A DNA stretch of 64,000 nucleotides from Pontibacterium sinense (lineage in GTDB: Bacteria > Pseudomonadota > Gammaproteobacteria > Pseudomonadales > Balneatricaceae), in contig NZ_JADEYS010000002.1 in the NCBI RefSeq assembly GCF_015209595.1, positions 62,001-126,000 of the forward strand. Reading direction: 5' to 3'. How positions within the stretch are numbered: the stretch's first letter is position 1; each line of letters starts with the position of its first letter. This document shows, piece after piece, positions 42,337 through 51,462 of this stretch. The notes under the pieces are model-generated. The model was not told the origin of the DNA. It searched no databases and was given only the letters and a program-made list of their open reading frames with translations. The translations under genes were made by a program, and so were the position numbers.

Positions 42337-44637
42337 ATGGATACAGCCAGTTTTTCGGCGCTGCTCAACAACGCAATCCTATTACTGGGCTTGGGAGTGA
42401 TATACGACACTCTGGGGTTACGCAGCATATCTAACCGTATATTGCGTGACAGTTTGTCCGGTGTGTTAGTGGGTGCAATAGGCATTGCAGTTATGTCTAC
42501 TCCGTGGGAGTTGGAGCCCGGGATATTCTTTGATTCACGGTGGGTGTTGCTGAGTTTATGTGGCCTGTTTTTTGGGTGGCGTACCACACTGATCGCTGTT
42601 GTTATGACCGTTGCCTATCGGTTATATCAAGGTGGTGGCGGTGCCATTGTGGGTTCACTCGTGATTCTTTCGACCTCTGCGGTGGGGCTTCTCTGGCGTT
42701 ACTGCTCAAACCGTTTCAACTGGTCTTTAAGTTGGTGGCGTCTCTATCTGTTTGGTCTGGTTGTAGAACTCACGGTTGGCGCTTGTCTATTCCTCATGCC
42801 GACGGAAATGCATGCTGCGATTTTTACCAAAGTTGTGCCGCCTATTATCGTTATTTTCCCATTCGGTACGTTGTTTATGGCGCTTATATTACGTCGTCAG
42901 CGAGATCGGCGTATGGCAGAGAAAGCGTTACGAGAGAGCGAGGCAATGTTGAACCGAGAACGCGGTTTATTGCGTGGCTTGATTGACGCGATCCCTGACC
43001 TTGTTTTCGTCAAAAACACGGATCGTGAATATGTAAGCTGCAATAAGGCATTTGAAGCGTTTACCGATTCTTCTGAAATGGAGTTGCGCGAGAAAAACGA
43101 TCTGCAGTTGTTTGCACCGCAAGTAGCGGAACTTGTGAGGCAGAAAGATATGGAAATTATGTCGACCGGTGAGGCTCAGTCATATGAGTGCACATCCTAT
43201 TACCCAGATGGTCGAGAGGTGGTACTGGATGTGTACAAGGCGCCTTTTTACGGTCTTGATGGAACATTATACGGTGTCATGGGAATCAGCCGTGATATTA
43301 CGGATAAGCGCGCAGCCGATGAAATGATATGGAAACAGGCCAATTTCGATGCGCTGACCGGGCTGCCCAACCGCAATATGATGCGTGACCGCATGGCGCA
43401 GGAGATGAAAAAGGTTTCGCGTGAGGGCCAGCGAATGGCCTTAATGTTCCTCGACCTGGATCGCTTTAAAGAGGTAAACGATACATTAGGCCATGATATG
43501 GGTGACATTCTTCTGGTCGAGGCCGCGAAACGCATTCGGGATGCGGTTCGCAGTTCAGATACGGTGGCGCGTCAGGGCGGTGATGAGTTTACCGTGATAT
43601 TAGGTGAACTGGACGAGATCGATTGTGTTGAGCGGGTCGCACTTAATATTATTTCAGCACTGGCTGAACCCTTTGATCTGTCGGGTGATACGGCGTACAT
43701 CACAGCGAGTATCGGCGTGACATTTTTCCCTGATGATGCGCCCAGTATTGACCAGCTGCTAAAGAATGCCGATCAGGCAATGTATGCGGCAAAGAATAAT
43801 GGTCGTAATCGATACTCCTACTTTACGCCATCTATGCATCAGGCCGCCTTGAATCGTGTTCAATTAGGAAAAGATCTGCGAATTGCGTTGGAGAAAGAGC
43901 AGTTTAGCGTCAGTTATCAGCCCATCGTGGAGCTGGCGTCAGGCTCAATCAAAAAAGCTGAAGCGTTAATCCGTTGGCAACATCCTCAAAGAGGATTTGT
44001 TTCACCTGTTGAGTTTATTGCTGTTGCTGAGGAAACCGGTCGCATTCTTGAAATTGGAGACTGGGTGTTTCGTGAGGCTGCACGTCAGGTGACTCAATGG
44101 CGTGAAACAATCGATAAGGATTTTCAGGTGTCGGTGAATACCTCTCCCGTGCAGTTTCTGGAAGAGGCATGCAAACCGGAAATATGGATAAGTGCCCTGG
44201 AACGTTTAGGGCTGCCAGGATCAGCGCTGACGGTGGAAATTACTGAAGGACTCTTGATGGATTCAGGGCCTGAGGTGAGCCGTAAACTGTTAATGTTCAG
44301 AGATGCTGATGTTCAGGTAGCACTGGATGACTTTGGAACAGGTTATTCATCACTTGCATACCTGCGTCGATTTGATATCGATTATCTCAAGATCGACAAA
44401 GCATTTGTTAGCAGTCTGACGGCCGAATCGGACGATATGGCGCTTTGTGAAGCGATTATCGTGATGGCGCATAAACTCGGCATCAAGGTGATCGCTGAAG
44501 GTATTGAAACGGAAGAGCAAAAAGCATTACTGACCAGTGTAGGTTGTGACTACGGACAGGGTTATTACTTTGCGCGTCCAATGACAGCTCAACTGTTTGA
44601 TGATTATTACCAGCAGAGAACCTTTGAGGGAATGTAG
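42337..44637 (+). CDS. Membrane GGDEF-EAL protein with 5TM-LYT-like sensor and PAS
   Basis: A 766-residue c-di-GMP enzyme. Residues 1-185 hold about five or six membrane helices resembling the 5TM-LYT sensor (FDSRWVLLSLCGLFFGWRTT). A PAS domain follows at about 210-325, GGDEF 335-495 and EAL 510-760. GGDEF is intact (414-418) with RSSD inhibitory site five residues before it. EAL is intact (Glu542, EALIRW; DDFGTGYSSLAYL). Both making and breaking c-di-GMP are possible. It is a single gene, convergent with the MATE gene 4 bp away. Confidence 0.92.
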   Translation: MDTASFSALLNNAILLLGLGVIYDTLGLRSISNRILRDSLSGVLVGAIGIAVMSTPWELEPGIFFDSRWVLLSLCGLFFGWRTTLIAVVMTVAYRLYQGGGGAIVGSLVILSTSAVGLLWRYCSNRFNWSLSWWRLYLFGLVVELTVGACLFLMPTEMHAAIFTKVVPPIIVIFPFGTLFMALILRRQRDRRMAEKALRESEAMLNRERGLLRGLIDAIPDLVFVKNTDREYVSCNKAFEAFTDSSEMELREKNDLQLFAPQVAELVRQKDMEIMSTGEAQSYECTSYYPDGREVVLDVYKAPFYGLDGTLYGVMGISRDITDKRAADEMIWKQANFDALTGLPNRNMMRDRMAQEMKKVSREGQRMALMFLDLDRFKEVNDTLGHDMGDILLVEAAKRIRDAVRSSDTVARQGGDEFTVILGELDEIDCVERVALNIISALAEPFDLSGDTAYITASIGVTFFPDDAPSIDQLLKNADQAMYAAKNNGRNRYSYFTPSMHQAALNRVQLGKDLRIALEKEQFSVSYQPIVELASGSIKKAEALIRWQHPQRGFVSPVEFIAVAEETGRILEIGDWVFREAARQVTQWRETIDKDFQVSVNTSPVQFLEEACKPEIWISALERLGLPGSALTVEITEGLLMDSGPEVSRKLLMFRDADVQVALDDFGTGYSSLAYLRRFDIDYLKIDKAFVSSLTAESDDMALCEAIIVMAHKLGIKVIAEGIETEEQKALLTSVGCDYGQGYYFARPMTAQLFDDYYQQRTFEGM

Positions 44638-44641
44638 CGGT

Positions 44642-46000
44642 TTAATCGCAGGTTATGGTTCTGCTGCGCCAAACAAGTCTGCGAGCCAGCATTGCAGCAG
44701 CTATCGTTAATGCGATCACTAGCGCAATCCAGAATCCCTGAGGCCCCATCGCGGGGACTAGCAGGTCAGTTCTGGCCAGAATAACGCCAAGTGGTAAACC
44801 AACTACCCAATAGGCTATAAACACGATTAAAAGTGGGATGTTGGTGTCTTTGTAACCGCGTAAAGCGCCAGCACAAGACACTTGGATAGCATCTGAAAAT
44901 TGGAAAATTGCCGCAATTCCAATCAGGCTGACAGCGATCTCGATGATCTCCGGGCTATCTGTATAGAGCGATACAATGTGTGGTGCAAACAAAACCATGG
45001 TTGTTGCGCTCACGGCGGCGAAGCCGATGGTTATCATTACACCTGTTGCCGCACTATAACGGGCACCAGAGTTTTCCTTTGCGCCGAGTCGGTGTCCAAC
45101 ACGAATTGTTAGTGCCATAGAGATACTGAGTGGGATCATAAAAATCATCCCCGTGAAACTCAGTGTAACTTGGTGAGCGCCCACAATAACTTCGCCTAAA
45201 TCGGCAAGTAGTAACGCGATAATCGCAAACATACTGACCTCAATAAGCAGTGCCATCCCAATCGGTAATCCTAGGCGTAGAAAGTGTCCAAGCGCAGGAG
45301 CGGTGGGTAGCAGAGAACCCTGAAATAGATCGCACTCAGTGAATGTCACGCTGCGACGAAGATATAAAATCCCGGCACCTAAGGTTAGCCACATTACAAT
45401 CGCCGTTGCCCAACCACAGCCCACACCACCGAGCTCAGGTAAGCCAAGCTTGCCATAAATCAGCACGTAGTTGAGGGGGATGTTGGCCAGCAAACCCAAT
45501 ATTGCGATTTTCATGATGGGGCGTGTTTTACCAAAGCCTTCTGAAAAACTACGTATCACCTGATACAAGAGAATGGCCGGAAAACCCCAGGATATTGCTT
45601 TTAAGTACGCATCTGTTTTTGCTGCTAATGCCGGATCGACGGCCATCCAGTGCAGCAGTGGGAGGGTGTTGTGCAGGAGCAACACTGAGACCAAGCCGAG
45701 TACCAGGGCAATGACTGCGCCTTGGGTGAGTACCTCGCGGGTACGCGTTAGCTGGCTTGCGCCAACAAAGTGAGCAACCAGCGGTGTGGTGGCCATCAAT
45801 ACGCCTGAGGCTGCCAGAAAGATGGGTAGCCAGATGCTAGAGCCAACGGCGATGGCTGCTAGATCTTGTGGGCCGTACCGTCCAGACATTAGCGTGTCTA
45901 CGAATCCCATACCGGTTTGGGAGACTTGAGCAACAATAATTGGCCAACCAATTACAAGCAATTGGCGGACCTCTGCCCACCGGTCATTGTACTTTTTCAT
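44642..46000 (-). CDS. MATE family efflux transporter (NorM-like)
   Basis: A 452-residue membrane protein with about 12 helices in two homologous halves. The N-terminal VRQLLVIGWPIIVAQVSQTG and MGFVDTLMSGRYGPQDLAAI segments, and PLVAHFVGA, are typical of NorM-type Na+- or H+-coupled exporters of cationic drugs and dyes. No regulator is adjacent. Substrate unknown. Confidence 0.92.
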   Translation of the reverse strand: MKKYNDRWAEVRQLLVIGWPIIVAQVSQTGMGFVDTLMSGRYGPQDLAAIAVGSSIWLPIFLAASGVLMATTPLVAHFVGASQLTRTREVLTQGAVIALVLGLVSVLLLHNTLPLLHWMAVDPALAAKTDAYLKAISWGFPAILLYQVIRSFSEGFGKTRPIMKIAILGLLANIPLNYVLIYGKLGLPELGGVGCGWATAIVMWLTLGAGILYLRRSVTFTECDLFQGSLLPTAPALGHFLRLGLPIGMALLIEVSMFAIIALLLADLGEVIVGAHQVTLSFTGMIFMIPLSISMALTIRVGHRLGAKENSGARYSAATGVMITIGFAAVSATTMVLFAPHIVSLYTDSPEIIEIAVSLIGIAAIFQFSDAIQVSCAGALRGYKDTNIPLLIVFIAYWVVGLPLGVILARTDLLVPAMGPQGFWIALVIALTIAAAMLARRLVWRSRTITCD

Positions 46001-46325
46001 ATCAGGCGAGGTCGTTGAGAGAGTGTTGAGCTTCAGATCTGAAAAATGCCCATAGAGGGCTGGTGCCGTGTATGACTGAAAAAGAATTAGGCAGGTTTGG
46101 ATTGCGGTTGCAGATGATATTCAAGTGCGTAGTCAGGTTGATAGAGTAAACCGAGTGGCGCGTCTTACAAAAGAGGCTATGTTGCATAAATTCCCTGTTT
46201 ACACGCCTGACAGTAGTCTGGGCTAAGTTCCGATCGATAGAGATCATGAGACTATGCTCATGTCATTTTCCACGAAGCATAGAGCCAGTTGCAGCAGAGT
46301 GCAACGACTCTGGAGCCCCTGCGAA
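46001..46325. other. Intergenic region between the lipoprotein and MATE genes
   Basis: About 325 bp. A possible hairpin GTTGCA/TGCAAC lies near 46288-46305. An 81-codon minus-strand frame (46247-46002) has no ribosome site or family resemblance and is not called. The MATE promoter is presumably here. Confidence 0.45.
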
Positions 46326-46339
46326 TTATTGCGCAGGGG
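46316..46339 (-). terminator. Hairpin spanning the lipoprotein stop codon
   Basis: CCCCTGCG (46316-46323) and CGCAGGGG (46332-46339) make an 8-bp GC-rich stem whose 8-nt loop contains the TAA stop of the lipoprotein gene. A terminator starting inside a coding sequence is unusual but possible; there is no clear T-run. Confidence 0.45.
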
Positions 46340-47057
46340 TTGCTTGAGAAAGTTGACTGGAATCAGTCTCTGATTGGGGGAGTAGCTTGATCAAATTGCG
46401 TGCAGACGCTTCAACCACCGTTGTGAAGTTGATGACTTTTTCACTGCTGGTTTCTTCAGCAACGATAAGCTCCTCAACACCTTCCCAGGCTATGGAACCG
46501 GTCGATGTGTCCCAGATCTGAATGAACATGCGTATATCCGCATGCTTAGTCTGAAACAGCCGATAACCGAGAAGACTGAAACGGCCTCTGCTGCCTTGGT
46601 TGAAGCTTGCAAGATTCAGCTGTATCACATAACGGGCGTTTACCGCATCGCCAATCTCTCCGAGTATTTGACGGCTAAAAATCCCCGTACTTTGGTAATC
46701 CTCAAACATCTGTTTGTAGTCACGGGCAAGGCCTGCGTTATTGATGGCACCTAACGCATGAGGCAGTGAGACCTGACGGATATCAGGACGTTCCTGCTGC
46801 AATACGCGACCAACGATAAAAGCCAGAGCCTGCTTATCTTCCTCACGGCCTGATACGGTGGAGGGGCTCATAAAAGCCAACCCGTTCTGTTTCAGATCTT
46901 TGGGGGAGAGGTTGATTGCAAGATGTTGTGCAGTTGAATGATTTTGATGAACGGAACAAGCGGTAATGAACCCGAACATCAGCGAAACGGCTATAACTCG
47001 TAGGATCCGGCAGTCCGGTCTTAAGAGCGGGGGCGTTCTTCTACTTCGTCTGTCCAT
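46326..47057 (-). CDS. Putative lipoprotein, function unknown
   Basis: A 243-residue protein with a basic N-terminus, a hydrophobic stretch and a lipobox-like FITAC (Cys near residue 34). The mature part has YVIQLNLASFNQG and FIQIWDTSTGSIAWEGVEELIV, which recall CsgG/LpoB-like or DUF-type outer-membrane lipoproteins with a repeated strand pattern, but I cannot name the family. It is divergent from the DUF6351-like hydrolase gene across 160 bp. Confidence 0.7.
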   Translation of the reverse strand: MDRRSRRTPPLLRPDCRILRVIAVSLMFGFITACSVHQNHSTAQHLAINLSPKDLKQNGLAFMSPSTVSGREEDKQALAFIVGRVLQQERPDIRQVSLPHALGAINNAGLARDYKQMFEDYQSTGIFSRQILGEIGDAVNARYVIQLNLASFNQGSRGRFSLLGYRLFQTKHADIRMFIQIWDTSTGSIAWEGVEELIVAEETSSEKVINFTTVVEASARNLIKLLPQSETDSSQLSQATPAQ

Positions 47058-47218
47058 CGGTCTGTTTCCATCGAATAGAGAGGTCTGCCTAGTGTTGTGC
47101 AGAGGCAGGGCATATTAAAAAGTGTAGATCGTTTCTGAGAATTTGATCAATCTGCGATCAAAGTTGTGACTTTGGGCACTATATTGAATGTACAAATGTC
47201 ATTCAGGATGCTTCGTGT

Positions 47219-49516
47219 ATGCAGAGACGAACGAGTGTCTGGCGGTTTGTAGGCAGAGCGACGGCCCTGCTGTTGTGTCTGTTAGCCGTGACAATACTAC
47301 TGAGTTATAGCGCATTAAGTATGCTTATAGACCGACCCGCCGTGAATAATCCCGTGGTGGGTGTGCCGCCGGGTATGAATACTGCGTCTAGTATTCCACC
47401 CTATCGTGGGCCGCACCCGCGCATAGCATCGCGCCCGCTTGATACCTACTCATATCCAATTCAGGTGGGTGATGTAGGTCCGCATGAAACGTTATATGCC
47501 GGGCCTGCTCAGTACCCTTTCTATTGCCGAACTGAGGATTCAGAACTCGGACAGCCACTGGTCGATAATCAACACCATATCGGAGTTCCTGTCTTCAAAG
47601 AGGTCAACGGGAGAAAAACGGCTCAAATTATCGGCTACAGCAAAGACTGCTTGCTTCCCACACGTGTCGGTTACTTTTACAACAAACGAGGCACCGATCA
47701 GTTCTTTCCGCTTGAGGATGCCGGAGAGGATATCGCTGAAATTGTAGTGAATGGTGTATCCACTGAATTTATTGTGCGTGTGGAAACAGGGACAATAAAT
47801 CGGTTTATATACATGTTGGCTGCAATCACTAGTCGTGACCGTGCTGAATCCTCGATGCCTGAGCAGGTAGATAGTACGCTGTGGAATCAGCGCCTGATAT
47901 ATCAATTTAGGGGCGGCGTTGGTATTGGCAAGGTTCAGGGGCGCCTTTCTCAGAGGGGGTTGCTTAAGAGGCGCATAGAGCAATTACGTTTAGGCTACGC
48001 AATTGCGTACTCAACGGCCAATCAAACCACTAATCACTATAATATCTGGCTTGCGGAAGAAACAGCTATGCGGGTCAAACGGCAGTTCATTGCACGTTAT
48101 GGGGAGCCAGAATACACCGTTGGCATAGGCGGTTCAGGCGGTGCTATCCAGCAATATCTGTTGGCACAAAATTTACCGGGTTTGCTTGATGCAGCGATTC
48201 CTCTGTATGCCTATCCCGATATGATCACACAAACGCACTATGTGTTTGATTGTGAGCTGTTGGAATACTACTTTGATGTGCTGGCCAGTCATAATCCACG
48301 TTGGCGAGACTGGTCTCAACGCAGCCTTATTGAAGGTCTGAATGCCAGTGAAACTTCGTTTAATATGCGATCGCTGTTATACGACATTGCGTTGCTGGTG
48401 CGTCAGAGGTCTCCTCATCTGAATTCCGGCAGCAATGAATGTGTGCGTGCCTGGCGAGGCTTAACGCCTTTAGTGAACAATCCCAAATATTTGTATCATG
48501 CAGGTCGTTACAGTCGGCGGGTTCTTGAACAAGGGCACTGGAGTTACTGGGATGATATGAAGCATATGCTCGGAACGGATTCTCAGGGGTATGCGCGTCA
48601 GACATGGGATAATGTTGGGGTTCAGTATGGGTTGGGTGCACTGCAGGATGAACGCCTGACACCGGAAGAGTTTTTGCATCTGAATGCAAATATCGGGAGT
48701 TGGAAGCCCGCTGGCAAGATGGCACCGGAACGGTACTGGAAATTGGGCGGTATCGGTGGCATGGCGGGACTGCTGAATTTCTCCCCTTGGGGTCAGCATA
48801 ATATGCGTTTAAGCCCCGATAAGGGGAATACACCGGCGAAGCGCGGAGTAGGTGACTTGCAAGCAATTGAGGCCGCCTACAGATCGGGACAGGTTTTCAT
48901 TGGATTAGCGAAAATCCCTATTATCGATCTACGTCATTACTTAGATGATGCATTGGATATGCATCACAGTTTTGCTTCGTTTTCTGCGCGCCAGAGGCTT
49001 CTCGATGGGCAGGGTAGCGCTGAGAATCAGCTGATTTGGATGACACGTCGTCCTCATGATCCCGTGCCTGATGCGTTTCTGGTGATTGAGCGTTGGATGG
49101 AGAATATGATGAAATCACCGTCACTAAGTGTTGGTGAAAGCCGTCCCGAAGGGGCCGAAGACCGGTGTTACGATGAAGAAGGTGAGCTGATTGCTTCTGG
49201 TCCCACGGTTTGGGATGGTGATTGGAATCAGCGCTCACGTGGTGTTTGCTATCGCCAGTATCCACCCTTTAAAGATTCCCGAATGGTGGCAGGTGCGCCA
49301 ATAAGCGGGGAACTATTCAAATGCCAGCGCCAAACAGTAGGGCAGGCCATTGAGTCGGGTGTATACGGTGACATCGACATGCGTCCCTATCTATTAGAGC
49401 TGCAGCGCGTATTTCCAACAGGAGTCTGTGACTACCGCTTACCGGATAAAGGTAAGCCTGTTAACTTGTTGCAGCGGGATGGGGCATTGAGGTCTGGTAC
49501 ATTAAGGTTGCCGTGA
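47219..49516 (+). CDS. DUF6351-like secreted alpha/beta-hydrolase
   Basis: A 765-residue protein with an N-terminal membrane anchor or uncleaved signal (residues 12-35) and a large exported domain. The likely nucleophile elbow is IGGSGGAIQQY with Ser306. The region before it (NRFIYMLAAIT, FRGGVGIGKVQG) and the long Cys-containing C-terminus agree with DUF6351 proteins, which resemble large esterases. It is convergent with the PHA synthase gene and shares its terminator. A link to PHA-oligomer or other ester hydrolysis is speculative. Substrate unknown. Confidence 0.7.
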   Translation: MQRRTSVWRFVGRATALLLCLLAVTILLSYSALSMLIDRPAVNNPVVGVPPGMNTASSIPPYRGPHPRIASRPLDTYSYPIQVGDVGPHETLYAGPAQYPFYCRTEDSELGQPLVDNQHHIGVPVFKEVNGRKTAQIIGYSKDCLLPTRVGYFYNKRGTDQFFPLEDAGEDIAEIVVNGVSTEFIVRVETGTINRFIYMLAAITSRDRAESSMPEQVDSTLWNQRLIYQFRGGVGIGKVQGRLSQRGLLKRRIEQLRLGYAIAYSTANQTTNHYNIWLAEETAMRVKRQFIARYGEPEYTVGIGGSGGAIQQYLLAQNLPGLLDAAIPLYAYPDMITQTHYVFDCELLEYYFDVLASHNPRWRDWSQRSLIEGLNASETSFNMRSLLYDIALLVRQRSPHLNSGSNECVRAWRGLTPLVNNPKYLYHAGRYSRRVLEQGHWSYWDDMKHMLGTDSQGYARQTWDNVGVQYGLGALQDERLTPEEFLHLNANIGSWKPAGKMAPERYWKLGGIGGMAGLLNFSPWGQHNMRLSPDKGNTPAKRGVGDLQAIEAAYRSGQVFIGLAKIPIIDLRHYLDDALDMHHSFASFSARQRLLDGQGSAENQLIWMTRRPHDPVPDAFLVIERWMENMMKSPSLSVGESRPEGAEDRCYDEEGELIASGPTVWDGDWNQRSRGVCYRQYPPFKDSRMVAGAPISGELFKCQRQTVGQAIESGVYGDIDMRPYLLELQRVFPTGVCDYRLPDKGKPVNLLQRDGALRSGTLRLP

Positions 49517-49523
49517 GAGGCAT

Positions 49524-49553
49524 AAAAAAACCGGAGCTTATGCTCCGGTTTTT
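49524..49553. terminator. Strong bidirectional terminator between the DUF6351-like gene and phaC
   Basis: CCGGAGC (49531-49537) and GCTCCGG (49542-49548) around a 4-nt loop, flanked by a run of seven A and a run of five T. It ends both convergent transcripts. Confidence 0.93.
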
Positions 49554-49570
49554 AATTAGTCAGCCATTAA

Positions 49571-51313
49571 TCAGGCTTCACGTGCTTTCACGTAACGACC
49601 CGGAGCTGGCTCGATCTCGGCATATTCAGCACTACCGCATGCGGCTGGTGCTTCAACTTTCTTGCCGCCACGACGCTTAACCCACTCAGACCAGTGAGGC
49701 CACCAAGAGCCTTCCTGCTTCTCAGCAGTTTCCAGCCAGTGGTCAGCACCGTTACCCAGTTCACCTTTGGTCCAGTAGCTACGACGGTTTTTGGATGCTG
49801 GGTTAATAACACCTGCAACGTGACCGCTCGCACCCAGTACAAACTCAATGTTGCCTTTAAACAGCTCAGTACCTGTAAAGGTGCCTTTCCAAGGTGCAAT
49901 GTGGTCTTCGATCGCGGACAGGAAGTAAACAGGGATTTTAACTTTACCCAGATCGATTTTCTCACCGCAAATTGTCAGGCCATCCTTTTCAGCCAGTTTG
50001 TTTTCCAGATACATCTTATTGATGTAGTAGGTGTACATGCTGGCAGGCAGGTTTGTCGAATCACCATTCCAGTAGAGAATATCGAATGGAGGTGGTGTCT
50101 GACCTTTCAGGTAGTTGTTAACAACGTAAGACCAGATCAGATCATTGGAGCGCAACATGTTGAAAGATGTTGCCAGCTCACGACCGTTAAGGATGCCGTT
50201 GCTATTAACCTTGTTTTCCAGACGTTTAACTTGCTGCTCGTCGATGAAGACGCACAGGTCACCTGGATCCTGGAAGTCGGTCAGTGTGGTCAGGAAGGTA
50301 GCGGATGCTACAGGAGTCTGTTTGCGCGCTGCCAGCACTGCGAGGGAGCTAGACAGCAGAGTACCACCGATACACCATGCGACGGCGTTCAGCTTTTCAG
50401 TACCCGCGATGCTATTAACAACTTCCACTGCTTTCAGGACGCCGTCACCTACATAGTCATCCCAGCTGATGTGGCTTTGTTCAGCGGTCGGGTTCAACCA
50501 GGATACCAGGAAGGTGTTCTGGCCCTGATCAACGCAGTATTTAACAAACGAGTTATGCGGCTGTAGATCAAGGATGTAGAACTTGTTGATGCACGGAGGC
50601 ACGATCAGCGTAGGGCGTTCAGCAACTTGCTCGCATGTCGGCTTATAGTGAATCAGCTGGAACATTTCGTTCTCAAATACAACGGAGCCTTCGGTCATCG
50701 CCAGGTTTTCACCCAGGTTGAACGCGCTCTCGTCAGTCATTGAGATACGACCTTTATCCAGATCGCCTAGCAGGTTTTTCAGGCCGTTAACCAGGCTCTC
50801 ACCTTTGGTTTCCATTGCCTGCTGCAGAACTTCGGGGTTGGTCATTGCGAAGTTGGTTGGAGACATCGCATCGATATACTGCTGCGTGTAGAACTCCAGT
50901 TGTTTCTGCTGATTGTCAGACAGGTTGGCTTTAGAAGCCATATCGTTCAGCAGGTTGGAGGTCAGCAGGTAAGACTGCTTAATGTAATCAAATACAGGGT
51001 TCTGAGACCACTCGTCAGCCTGGAAGCGACGATCACCGCGTGGCGGCTCAGCGACCGGATTAGTTGTGGCGTTGCCGGAGAGCAGGTTTTTCCAGAGATT
51101 CATCTGGCTGGTCTGGTAATCTGTAATTGCGCGAACCCATACAGATGGGTCTTCCCAGGAGCGGGTCGCCAGATCAGTCCAAGACTGTGTGAAGGAACTG
51201 AGAATGTCATCACCGCCAGTGGCAGAGAACATCTCCAGAACTTTTTGCGTCTCCTTGTTTACGTAGTCGATAAACTCTTGCGGGTTGGAGGGCATGCTGC
51301 TTTTGTTTTCCAT
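49571..51313 (-). CDS. phaC: Class I polyhydroxyalkanoate synthase
   Basis: A 580-residue enzyme that polymerises hydroxyacyl-CoA into storage polyester granules. The lipase-box cysteine is Cys314 in AWCIGGTLL; the first position is Ala where most class I enzymes have Gly. The catalytic Asp and His are in LSAIEDHIAPWKGT and GASGHVAGVINP. The length is typical of class I enzymes. ATG 51313 (MENKSSMPSN) is preferred over an upstream frame extension at 51361. No phaA, phaB or phasin gene is adjacent, so the pathway genes lie elsewhere. It is convergent with the DUF6351-like hydrolase. Confidence 0.95.
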   Translation of the reverse strand: MENKSSMPSNPQEFIDYVNKETQKVLEMFSATGGDDILSSFTQSWTDLATRSWEDPSVWVRAITDYQTSQMNLWKNLLSGNATTNPVAEPPRGDRRFQADEWSQNPVFDYIKQSYLLTSNLLNDMASKANLSDNQQKQLEFYTQQYIDAMSPTNFAMTNPEVLQQAMETKGESLVNGLKNLLGDLDKGRISMTDESAFNLGENLAMTEGSVVFENEMFQLIHYKPTCEQVAERPTLIVPPCINKFYILDLQPHNSFVKYCVDQGQNTFLVSWLNPTAEQSHISWDDYVGDGVLKAVEVVNSIAGTEKLNAVAWCIGGTLLSSSLAVLAARKQTPVASATFLTTLTDFQDPGDLCVFIDEQQVKRLENKVNSNGILNGRELATSFNMLRSNDLIWSYVVNNYLKGQTPPPFDILYWNGDSTNLPASMYTYYINKMYLENKLAEKDGLTICGEKIDLGKVKIPVYFLSAIEDHIAPWKGTFTGTELFKGNIEFVLGASGHVAGVINPASKNRRSYWTKGELGNGADHWLETAEKQEGSWWPHWSEWVKRRGGKKVEAPAACGSAEYAEIEPAPGRYVKAREA

Positions 51314-51462
51314 AAATACGCCTTTTATAGTGCCGATCCGCCTGCCTGAAATGCGGTGCACAACAGATAGAACTGACGGACTTTGTCTGCGTCATTCCCG
51401 AGACAGAGCTGGAAATATTTATAACCCGTTACTACATGGGTAGCGCCACTCAGTAAGCTGAA

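Noticed and set aside
46002-46247. 81-codon minus-strand frame upstream of the MATE gene
   Set aside because: There is no ribosome site and no recognisable protein; it probably covers the MATE promoter.
49694-50566. 290-codon open frame opposite phaC
   Set aside because: It is antisense to a clear PHA synthase and has low-complexity, non-family sequence; long antisense frames are common over such genes.
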